A stretch of 64,000 bases of DNA from the NCBI GenBank assembly GCA_022575985.1, contig JAKSXM010000288.1, positions 523,501 to 587,500 of the forward strand. The letters are read 5' to 3'. Shown here piece by piece: positions 9,870 to 21,150 of the stretch. The notes under the pieces are model-generated. The model did no database searches and had not been told where the DNA came from. It worked only from the letters and a program-made list of their open reading frames with translations. The stretch is from Anagrus nilaparvatae (lineage: Eukaryota > Arthropoda > Insecta > Hymenoptera > Mymaridae). Position 1 is the stretch's first letter. Each line of letters starts with the position of its first letter. The translations under genes and the position numbers were made by a program.

Positions 9870-12800
9870 ATGGAAATTATTCAGGTAATTTAATTAACTT
9901 ACTTTTTCATACTCACTATTACTTACATAAATTAAAATATTTATTTTAATTTTATTAGTATTATTTTAATTTGTGAAAACTTAAATTATAATTATATTTA
10001 TTATAAATATAGGTTGTTTTTTTTTTAAGAATAATTTAAAGACAATAATTGCTAGTGAATTAACTTTAATTTTCATATTTTTTATATTTAAAAAATCTAT
10101 AAAACAGTGTCAGTTTTTTTTTTAAATTTAAATTATTGTAATTTAACATATATTGGTGCAGTGTACTCATTTTAGTTCATATACAAAAAAAATTGCATAA
10201 ATTTATTTTAATATTTTGGTTTATTTAAAAAAAAATCGTCTTTTTAAATTATAATATTTAGTGTTTTTTTTTTATTTTTATGGTTTGTAATAAAAATTTA
10301 TGTGTTTTTTTTATTTAAAAAATATTGTAGTTACTATTATTATTAATTTTATTACAAACAAAGTAAAGTAATATATTTTTATGGACTGGGTATCTTATGT
10401 CTAAAAAATTTGCTTATTTGTATTAAGAAACAATATCTTTATTTTTGTATTATTTCTTTAATATTGAATTTTGCTGTCTAATTTTGTACTGATTTTTCAT
10501 TATCATAATTATTTTGTTGATTGAAAAATTAATTTCTTCTAAAATATTCAATTAAAAAAAAACTAAAAATTAAAATAGTAATAATTTTAGCTGAAATTTG
10601 ATTATTTTGTAATTGACAATTGATACAGTGAAGGTTGCTTTCATTTCAGTTTCTTGTTATGACAGAAAGTAGATTTGTAGATTGAATGACAAAAATTAGC
10701 TAGTTTTCCAATAAAATTGCAACTTTCCTATGCTCGGTACACAAATAGTATATTTTTACCCATGGCCACAAAAGTAAAGAATGGCCCAAATCGCACGTAA
10801 ATTACCGTCCGAGGCGAAGCCGAGGATGATAAACTGCGATTGGGGGCATCCTTTTTTTGTGGCCAAGGACAAAACATAATTTTTCTTGCTCAGTGTTGAG
10901 AAAATGCGTTTTTTCGAATAGCGCAGCGGCCAGAAAACACGCACTTTCTGGACACTAACAAGAAAAATTATTATTTGATTGAAATAGACGATTAGCGTGA
11001 ACAGACAAATTGATAATACTAAAATTTTGGAAATCTCATCTTATTTTAATACAAAATAAAATTTTTTGTTCAATAACCCATTTTAACAATCTTTCAGAGT
11101 ATTTTGAGATCGAATATTTTAAGGTACAATAAAAAATTTACTCTTAACGTAATTACAAAAACAAAAAATAATCAAATAATTTAACAAAATACTTAAAATA
11201 TTCAAATTTCAATTTCTCAGTTGATTAAAATCGTAACAGTATTACACAATAAATAAAGAAATAACAAGAAATAAACAAAAAACAACTTGTTTAATATTTC
11301 TTCATGATGTACTAAATCATTAAAAAAAAAGACCAAATATAGTAAAAAAATTGATTAATTAAATATATCGCCTTCTTGTACAGACACATAAATTGTTCAA
11401 TTATAAAATATAATTTCACCAGTAAATTAATTTTTTTTTTTGAAATGAGGAAGGAAATTTTATAAATTTATTATTAATATATTTATTACTTAAAACAAAA
11501 CTTTTCCTTATTCAAAAAAAAAAAAGTTAAACTGATCTTTTATAAATAAATCCATATATGAAACATTAACCGACTTTCTATTCTATAAGACTTGTTTTAT
11601 GTATAAAATATAAACTAATCTTTCAAATATATATACAGAAAATCTTTTATTTTTTTTTTTCTGTACTTTTACTCATTTATATTGTTTATTTATAAAATCA
11701 TGTATTATGTAACAACGATAAATTGTGATTGATAATTAAAATAATTTTATTTTACTTCTATTGTTTTCTATCTTCAAATGATTTTATTAAATTTCAAAAC
11801 AAGACTTTTATTTATTTACTATTAAATATGCTTAGTCAATTAATTAATTAAAATATTTAATTTAATAAATAATTAGGTATATTTTATAGTCTTTTTTAAA
11901 CTTTCACTTTTATTTTTCATAATAAATATTTATTAAATTAAAAATAATTGGACATAAATATAAATGGGTGATTAATTAATTTTTATTTTTTTGATTTCAG
12001 ATACTATTTTTATTTCTTATACCTTTGTGTTATGGACAATTTTCAATACAAGGACCAAGTGATGGAAATAGAAAAGCACAAGGATTGAGGTTTAGTAAAG
12101 AAAAAGGCTTAGAATTTAGTGATATAAATGGTACGTTTTTAAAATTATTTTTTCTTTTTGCATTCACAAATAACAATTTTTTTAAAGATTTCTGATAATC
12201 CAATTATACAGTACTTGTATTTAAGAGTGTAAATATTGTATTCATAGATCAATTATTTTATATTAGAAGAATAAAAAGAAATCCTCACTTGAATTTGCAT
12301 ATTAAACTCTATTGTAAAAATATAACTAAATATTTTCTAGTTAGATGAAAATATTTTATTTACTAATTTGCAATTAACTTACACTTAATTTCTTTTTCTC
12401 ACGCGTGTTAAACAATATTTGATTTTTTATTTAATTTAAAATTTTTAAGCAATTAAACAATGTTTATTGTTAATTTTTATAATTATAATTTATTTATACA
12501 TGATTCTTTAATTTAAAACAAGAATTTCGAAAATTTATACATATATTGTAAGAGTTGGGCAAACACTGTAAAAATGATACGATACGTTTGAATTCCCATA
12601 TATAATAGGTTAATTTTTAAGACAGATACAAATTTTCCATATACACAGATAATTTTATTTGATACTTAGCCATTTTAAAAATATTTTAAAATAAATTCGC
12701 CAAGAATATTTTAGACTTGTGAGGGCCTGTAAGTACTCAATTTTAAAAAAATTGGTCGGTCAAATCGATTTTCGGATAAACCCAAAAGCTACAGAGGTCT

Positions 12801-14935
12801 GAAGATACGGTTTTCAATCAAGAATTTCTCTGGCCTTGTGATTCTATGAATATATTTTTTAATTGTAGTAGTAATTTTTTACTATATTTTACTTCTTGCA
12901 TTTTTATATAGAACAATAAAGCCGGCGAAATTTTCGATTCAAACCGGTACCTGCACAACTTTAAAAATTTTTGGATTTACCCGAAAAAAAGAACGAATTT
13001 TCGGGTTGAGTACCTGAATATTTAAGTAACTGTACACCGCTAGTTTAAACTGTTGCTACATTCATAAAACTTTAAAAAAATTTACCCAACAAAATTATTA
13101 CCAAATTGGTAGCTAAACGCCACAGTCTCATAAAAAATAAATCGTTTACCACAACCAGAATTCTAGTTTCGGGAACTGAAATTTTGTTTTAGTGTATTTT
13201 TTGAAAATATGAATATCATATTTGTATTCAGAGAGACAAAAGACCAAAATCTTCTTTAGAAACTTTTATGAACTTATTATGAAAAATAAGTGAATAAGAA
13301 ATGATATACGCCTATTCCTACATTTTAAATAACTTAAATTGTTTTTAAGATTATAAAAATTCATTAAAACTTTCAATTACTTTTTATTTCAGAATCTTTA
13401 GGTGCTGGTGATTTCAAAATTCAAGGCCCTAGTGATGGTAGTTCTGATTTTAAAATACAGGGTCCAACAGATGGAAGTGTAAATTTCCATATACAAGGTG
13501 CAACTGATGGTGGAAGTCAAGCTTATATACAGGGAGCTACAAATGGTGGAATTCAGAATATACAAGGTGAAGGAAATGAAGCTTTTAATCAAGGAGCATA
13601 TGATCCCAAACAATATGAAACTCCATATCAAGTTCCACAGCGTAGTTCCGGAAGAGCTATAGAATACAATGATGCAAAAAGTTGGTATTTTTGAGTAATT
13701 ACTATTTATCATAATTTATTTTAAAAAATTTCTTTCAATTTAATTTAAATCATAGCTGGTTCAAGAGTGAATTGGAGAGCTTATAATCGAGGAGGTGCAC
13801 GAGCTCAGAGTCAGACTGAAGAATCTCAACAACAAGAAGTACAAAGACCACGTCCAGTTTCACGAAAACCAGCGCACAAAAAAACTCAAACACAAGCTCG
13901 ACCAGAGCCTCGTTACCAATCATATCAAGAACCACCTGCAGCAGCAATCAATTTCCAATCTGTAAACAAAGCCCCTCCAGAAATTCAACAAATTCTTCAA
14001 TATCAAGCTCAAATACCTTACATTAATGTTATACCAGACCACTTAAGGTAATAAATAATTTTTAGAAATTAATAAATTTTAGAAATTAAAATAAATTAAT
14101 AAACGTATACATGTTATTTAGTCTTGCTGTTGCCATGGAGCAAGCAAAAAAATTTCAAGAAGAATATCCAAAACAAGTATTAGCTCAGAAGCCCCAACAA
14201 ATTATAATAGAAGATGCACCACGTAATCAATATAGACCAAAACCTCGTCAACAAACTCAACGCCGTGAACGTCGACAAGCTCCTGAATACCAAAATCAAA
14301 ATAATCATAATAATCAAAAAAGATTAGCTCAATATCCACAATACGCGCAATATTCAACCAATGTACCACATGAAATTCAAAAAATTTTAAAATATCAAGC
14401 TGAATTACCATATCAACCAATAAATATTCCAGCATATCATCGCCAACGTCGTCAAGCACCAGAATACCAAAAAAGTAACGAAGAATCTCCTAAATATTAT
14501 TACGTAAGAGTTGATGAATCTCAATATAAAGAAAACGAACAACAATACGAAGCTGCTGATCAAGTACCAGTCCATCAACATAATAAAAGATTAATTGAAT
14601 CTTATGAGTACGATAATCCAGAACAAATAAAATATTCAACAAATATGCCAAACGAATTGAAAGAATTACTTAAATTTCAAGCACAATTACCATACGATGT
14701 AATAGCAAATAAAATAATATCACAACCAGTTCCATACAAACCAGAGTTAATAACAAAACAAGTAAATCAGCAATTTACAAAATCTTATCAACCACAAGAA
14801 CAGCAACAAGGTCAAAATAGTGAACTAACTCATTATCAATATCAAGGTCAAGCAACTCGTGAGCAACCAGAATATTATAACTATAAACAAGATAATTCTG
14901 ATTTAATTAGACCGGTTAATGAAAAGCAGCATTAG
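9870..14935 (+). CDS. Gene 1: secreted Gln/Tyr-rich repeat protein, five exons
   Basis: Exons 9870-9884, 12001-12130, 13393-13680, 13756-14047 and 14122-14935 join in frame to 512 codons, with GT/AG at every junction (one donor is GTTGGT). The first 17 residues are a signal peptide (ILFLFLIPLCYG), so the product is secreted. Residues 56-107 carry a 12-residue repeat with IQG at 58, 70, 82, 94 and 105. A basic Gln/Pro-rich stretch follows. Residues 217-237, 323-339 and 417-433 carry a helix-like motif ending QAQIPY, QAELPY or QAQLPY. Furin-type sites RERR and RQRR (ending at 293 and 352) are each followed by QAPEYQ. I recognise no named family. It may be cuticular or matrix, or a processed precursor. 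Gene 2 is a relative. A 2.1-kb first intron holds a dispersed repeat. Confidence 0.75.
10750..10950 (+). repeat. Dispersed repeat (GGCCCAAATCGCACGTAA family) in gene 1 intron 1
   Basis: It contains AATGGCCCAAATCGCACGTA, GAGGCGAAGCCGAGGATG and, further on, GCGTTTTTTCGAATAGCGC. An inverted copy is at about 45760-45990, a partial copy at 63455-63620, and a scrap of it near 57256-57275. No protein domain is evident, so the short open frames across it are probably not genes. Confidence 0.7.
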
Positions 14936-17900
14936 ATTCATAGATTATTAAAAATTTAACGATATAAATTGCAATTACGATGCAAGAGAAAGTTTTTCTT
15001 TTATCGCATTTGCATACATTTAATTTAAACAAATTTGATTTTAAAAAGATACACGTATTCCACGTGTATTTTACATGTGATTTTAACGAATTAAGTAAGA
15101 GATAAAATTAATTGAAGTATAAGTATCTTAATATATTATTATTTATTAAGGAAAAATTAAAAATTATATACGTAGAAGAGGAACCAGGAAGTTGTTTATT
15201 TTTCATACAGAGAAAGTATAATATGCAGATAAAAAAAATATTTTTTAAAAATATAGCATAGAATTAATTATAAGATAATTATATTAAATTAATAAGTTGT
15301 ATAAGAGATATTTTCACTTTTCTTACTTATACATCAATCAAACGTGATAATATTTAAAACTATTTTTTTTTATTTTTTATGAATTTTAGTTTTTATGTTG
15401 ATTTTAATTTGCGGTACTTATTTGAAAATTAAATTTTAGTCGAACAAAGAGGATTTTAGATTACTAAAAGAGAAAATTTTTTTTAAAATATTTATTTTCT
15501 AAAAACTCGTTAAATTTAGGAAATAAGAACTAAAAATTTATTGTAATAGGTAATTGTTTTTTAAATAAAAAATTTCTAAAAAAAATTTACAGATTTTTTT
15601 TTCCGGAATTTATTTTTAGCTTATTGTAAATAATTTAAATGTTTAGAAAACTAAAAATTAAATTATTTTCGCTTATTTGGGAGTCATGCCACCACGCCAG
15701 TAATGTATTTTGTAGTTCACTTGTCCACTCTATTTATTGATAATCTCTTGAATAAAATTAGGGTGGATAAATGTTTTTGACCCACTAAACACGAATTCGG
15801 GGTCTATTTTTGCAAATCTAAATGATGATTTGTTAATAACAAGCTCCTACAGAACTGAAATATATAAATACTCGTTTTTCTATTCAGTCATTATAAAGTT
15901 AAATAATAAGCATATAAAACTCTAGATTTTTTTAAAGTATATTTGTTAAACATTCAGAAAACCTCAACATTTGTCAGTCAATCGTAAATGCAATAAAAAA
16001 ATTTTCTTTTTTTGTTTTATCAATAAATTTGAAAATATTTGCTTGAACTCTTTTATATACCATAAATTAATATTAGGTACAGTACATTAATTTTTGTTAA
16101 ATTTTTTAATTTTTAATTAATATTATTTTCATTGTGTAAATTTTAATAAGATTAATTGTTATCAAATAATATTATCAAATGCGCATCGACCTTGTCTTTA
16201 AAATAGACCCTGAATTCGAGTCACATTTTAATTTTTTAATTCTTTTTCTATATTTCAATAAAATTCTAATAAAAAATTTTTAATATCACATTTTTTGTTT
16301 TGATTTGGTAACATGTATATTTCCATTTTCATCTTCCCCAAATAAAGTTTCTAATTTCTCTTTCTCAAAACTATCAATAATAGTTTAAAAAAATATATTA
16401 GCATCTATAATTTTATTTAAATTTTCTTAACATTTCAGAAATTATTTGCAATTAATTAAGCTAGAAATAGAAAATTCCGCTCGTCACAAAAAAAAAAATC
16501 TGTTTACGGTAATCGGAATATTTTGGACTTTTTTTTTTGCTTTTTAAATTTTTTAAACTTGTTCCTTTATATTAATCTAATTTTCGAGTTGAAAAGAAAG
16601 TTTTCTCAATATAAATTTTCTAAAAATCCTCAATTTCATGACCATCTGCTATAAATAATATAAATCACAGTATTGTAATAAATTAACAACGTAAAATTAA
16701 TTAAATAAGTTAATTTAAGTATATTTTAATAAATTTTTTGCACAAAATTTATTACAAACTATTTAATAATTACTTTCTACTTGATTAATTTTTCTTACAA
16801 TAAAAAAGAAAAAGAAACTAATTTTTTTTACGCCAATTTTTTTTTTATTCTTTGAATTCTTCGAGACAGATGTGTAATTGAATATTATAAATGTAATTAA
16901 TATTATTTTTTTAATTAAATGATTTAAGTAATTAAAAATATAAAAAGCAAATATTTATTGTATACTTTGAATATTTTTTTAAAAATTATAAAATTATAAT
17001 TTAATTTCAAAAAATAAATTATTGGTTAATTAACTGATAATGATAAATTAATAATATAAAATTATTTTTAAAAATTAAAATATTACATAATCATCTGAAT
17101 TTTTGTAATTGTTAATTTTGATTAACTCGTTTACTGAAAATAGCCACTGTATTGGTCAAAAGGGTTTTTCGTTTTTTTTTTAAATATCTCAATAAAGTAC
17201 TATTTTACGGTCTCAAATTTTCCTGGCCATTCAAATATCACATTATGTTTTTTAAATAAGCAAAAATTTTGTTTATTGCCTAGTCTTTCTAAAAAAAACG
17301 ATTTTATGTATTGTTCATGTAGTTATAAGCCCAAAACAAGGATTTTTAGTGAACGAGTTAATTTAATAATATTTTTTTAATTATGATTATAAAAATAAAA
17401 AAAAGTTAAATGAGCAATTCAAGTATCTAATTGTATAACTAAAAAACGTATTTTATTATTAAATAATTTACATAAAATTAATTTTTTTCCTATATATTTG
17501 TATGAAATAAATATAATATTTTAATAATAATCTGGCATTTTTAATTTTAATAATTTCAGTATATAATTTAATCTACAAAAGTTATTTTTATTGACAAAAT
17601 AATGAATAAATAAAAAAAAAGGAGAATAAACTAGCATTTGAGTAAAAAAGTCTCATGTCAACGCGTGCCATGTTAAAGCCCTGACACGTCTGAAATCTAA
17701 TTTTGCCTCCTCTCTACTTGGGTTACACAAATCTTGGCGAATTTTTTTTAATTTTACATAAATCTGCCAAAATAAATTCGAAAATAAAAAAAATGACGTT
17801 TTTTTAAGACGTTTTTTAACCTAAAAAACTTTTCGTAGATTATTGTAATAACTATAAATCGTTCAATTTTGTTCATTTTTTGTTCAAGATTTTCACCTGT

Positions 17901-17999
17901 AACTTGTAGAAATAAAAATTTTACCATTTTCGGACAAAAATTTGGTTTCAAAAAAGTGTATTTTTCAAAAAAATGTTATATAGTCCAATACATATACTG
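14936..17999. other. AT-rich intergenic stretch after gene 1
   Basis: No gene seen. It holds the gene 1 3' flank and long A/T runs. A weak inverted repeat around 15785-16230 pairs GAATTCGGGGTCTATTTTT with AAAATAGACCCTGAATTCGA, which may be the ends of an old MITE. Confidence 0.4.
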
Positions 18000-18540
18000 G
18001 TTTGATTTATATTAACACCGGGTCACATTAGATTTGATCTATAGGGTTTTTAGGTCACTGATTACGAATATTGAGGTTTTCTAATAAAAAATTGGTATTT
18101 CACTCTTTAATCAGCAAAAAGGGATATTTTTGCTGCATTTGCTCTGGCACTCATCAGTTTCGGTCAAGTAAGGTTTTTCGGCTCGCTCATCAAGAATATT
18201 GAGGTATTTTTCATATAAAATCAGCTTTACTCTCCTATGAGCAAAAACTACCCCTAAAAAGGGGTCATTTTTGCTATATTTGCTATGGCTCTCATCAGAT
18301 TCGGTCCAGTAGGTTTTTTTGGCTCGCTGATTACGAATATTGAGGTATTTTTTTATAAAAACCCGGATTTTAACCCTTAAACTATTAAAAACTACTCCTA
18401 AAACTGGAGGGATTTTGCTGCATTTGCTCTGGCTCTCATCAGATTTGATCTAGTAGGGTTTTTTGGGTCGCTAATTACGAATGTTGAGGTATTTTTCATA
18501 AAAAATTGGGACGCCACCCTTAAATCTGCAAAAATAGTTC
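18000..18540. repeat. Degenerate tandem repeat, ~120-150-bp unit
   Basis: About four diverged units share TTTGCTCTGGCTCTCATCAG, then GGTC-AGTAGG-TTTTT-GG-TCGCT, then AATATTGAGGTATTTTT and ACTACTCCTAAAA or similar. Related units appear at 26460-26640 and inverted at 26780-27060. Class unknown. Confidence 0.7.
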
Positions 18541-18745
18541 TTCACAGAGTGCCCGCAACATCATATGCTTCCTAACATCCGCTTTGATCTGGTCAAAGTC
18601 ACCTTCGTTCTTCCTGTAGTATATTATTATGAGTTTGCGTTCTTTGGTGAGGAGCTTAATTGGGATAATTCCAGCGATGACAAGAACTGCCGCTTCAGAG
18701 ACAGTCCTGTACGCGTAGTTCTGCCGCCATAGTGATCGTAGTAAT
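18541..18745 (-). pseudogene. R1/LOA-like LINE ORF2 fragment
   Basis: On the minus strand a run of about 60 codons reads YAYRTVSEAAVLVIAGIIPI and then LLTKERK. This is the conserved region downstream of RT in R1/LOA-type LINEs, where YRTVS is followed by a hydrophobic stretch, IP and LL-ER. No other part of the element is adjacent, so it is an isolated relic. The base composition is clearly richer in G and C than the flanks. Confidence 0.7.
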
Positions 18746-20319
18746 AGTAGTAACTTTTTGAGGGGTATACGTTTGGTTTGCTATAAATTAGAACAAAGTT
18801 CTTTTACTTTTTATGAAAAACAAATTTAAAATTAGATAACTTTTAAGATAAATTTCAGAATCACATGCACGCAGATATTAGATTAACACTTATTAAGTAA
18901 TATCAAATAATTTTTACAAATATTTATAAAAATTAAAATAGACTTTGTCCATCATTAAGTAATTTAATATCATACATAAAGTGAGCAAAAAAAATCAAAG
19001 GAAATATAGAAAAGATTAAATAAACTAAATATGAAAATGCACGCATTGAGTTTCATATTTCATTTGGTAGATAAAATTACAATTGCATAATTTACAGTAT
19101 TCATATCATCAAGATATTATACATTTACTTACATTTCATCATTAAATTAAAATATGTAGTATATTCATGATCTTTTATACGGTTCATTACATTACATTAT
19201 TTTTAATCTGTAATTGAAACTAAAGTTAGGGATTGTACGGTAATCTACCTACAGGGGTATATTGTATTTATTTCTGTTCTTCAAATTTACTGCATATATA
19301 TTATTTCATTTACCCATAACTTAGCCCTTGGTGAAATAAGTGACAAAATATAGGTTTGACTTTGAATTTAGCAGTTGGAACCCTACTTAATATGACACAT
19401 TTTGACACATAGGTTTTCATCATAAACGAATAATATTGACTGGGAATAAAAAATAGATAATTTTTTGATTATATTTGGATAATTAATTAAATTTAAAAAA
19501 GTTGCATTTGATCAAAATCACAAAAAAATCAAAGTTTTTCCAGCAGCTAGTAAAAAAAATCGACTTTTAAAAATTTGAGTAGCATTTTTGGCATAAAAGT
19601 TTAAAAATCTTTTTGGTATGCACCGAAAATTATTTTCGCATTTAGGTTTTTGTAGGTTTTTATAGAGTTCAACTAATAGAGAATCATGTTGGCAAAAATA
19701 CTTTCAGCTCATGCAAAACATAATTTCTGTCAGATATGCTTATTTATCTATCATTACAACTCAGATTCTTAAAAAAAATTCTAAGCTAGTAAGATATTTT
19801 AATAAAACAAGATGTTTAATTTAATTAAATTTGATAAATATATGTTAATTGTATCTCAAATCGTTAATAAAAAGTAGTAAATCTGGAATAATCTGAATAA
19901 GTCTGATTTCATTGGGTCATAATCCAGATTTGATTAGATCTAATCAGATCTGGAAAATTTTTTCCGGGAAAACTTTGTAATATAAACATAACCAGCAATT
20001 TTGCTTATGTTTAACAGTTATTTTTCTCCGTGTGCTAATCATTTTTTGTGGCTAAATCATACATGGCTTATACGGATTGGATTCAGAAAAGTATTTCGGG
20101 GGTGGTGAACTAGTTAAGTTTTGAGTTTTTTCAGAAAATTTGTAAAATAAATTTCAGAAATAGCAAAACTTTTAGAGCTCTGGAAGGGCGATCGCCTGCA
20201 CCAAAGTCCTCTGGATCCACCAGTGTTTATGTTTAGAAAAGAAAAAAATTTTTAACTGCAGAATCAATAAATCTAATTACAGATCTTGATATGCTACTTG
20301 CATTTACATATGTTATATA
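18746..20319. other. AT-rich spacer, nothing recognised
   Basis: No coding run, TIR pair or RNA gene noticed. It is ordinary AT-rich intergenic sequence before the nested repeat cluster. Confidence 0.4.
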
Positions 20320-21150
20320 TAGACCTATATGATGAGATAACAAGACAAATTCGTTCTCGGTGTACTAAGTGAGCCGAGAAAGCGGTAATAACGAGGTAAG
20401 ATAAACATTTGAAATTTCCGCTTAGACTAGGCAAGACCGAAAGTAAAATTCCCAAAATCTCGCCTTGCCTCGCCTTGTTAAACTATGTATTTTTTTCAAT
20501 TGTACCTGTATGACGGCAACCAGTCAAGTTATTGGTTTTTTTTTTAAACTACATGATTCGAAAATGGGGAATATTATGATGCTAACGAAGATGCACTGTT
20601 AATACGTCGCAAAGTCAAATGAACTGACAGATTTATAAGCAAAATTAGAAATATTTGTAAAAAAATAAAAACATCAAATAAAGATTTCTCTAAGCCTTAT
20701 AAAATTAAATTTATTAAACCAATATTAGAATGCCATATCCGTTGGAACAGCGCCTTAGAAATACTAAGAGTTTTTAGGGAGGTAAAATTACCCATGAAGT
20801 TATTATGTGACAAAAATAAAGAAATGTGTGTATTCTGGCTACAGGATATTGAATGACAAGCATTTGATGTCAAAGTATCTTATTTAAAATTGTTTAAGCA
20901 AGTTTCAGATTTACTATCAAGCGAAAAATACCCAACTCTTCCAACTACAGTTTTAACTTTTCATATTTTGCTAGATAAAGTTAAAAACAGTTTTTAAGAT
21001 GGATGGAAAATGATATAGGAATCACTTAGACGTGGTTTTAATAAAAGCATTTGGAAATGGTAAAAGAAACTTTTAAAATACTACAAGCAGTGTAACTGGT
21101 TCTACAGTGCGTCATTAATTCTGGATCCTCGACAAAAAAAATTTACAGAA
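20320..21150 (+). pseudogene. hAT transposon relic with partial transposase
   Basis: The left end resembles the complete hAT element at 60040-61182: TAGACCT, a degraded stretch, then TTCGTTCTCGGTGTA and CGAGG-type subterminal repeats to about 20490. From about 20690 the plus strand encodes a hAT transposase segment with CHIRWNSALEILRVF, SSEKYPTLPTTVLTFHILL and finally SASLILDPRQK. These correspond to the RWNS block and the LDPR block of the hAT catalytic core. In-frame stops occur at about 20855 and 20997. The 5' part of the transposase is missing, and the 3' end is replaced at about 21150 by a Jockey-like LINE. Confidence 0.8.

Noticed and set aside
18145..18165. Second hammerhead-like string on the minus strand (GACCGAAACTGATGAG)
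   Set aside because: GAAA precedes CTGATGA and no stems pair around it. It is part of the tandem repeat unit.
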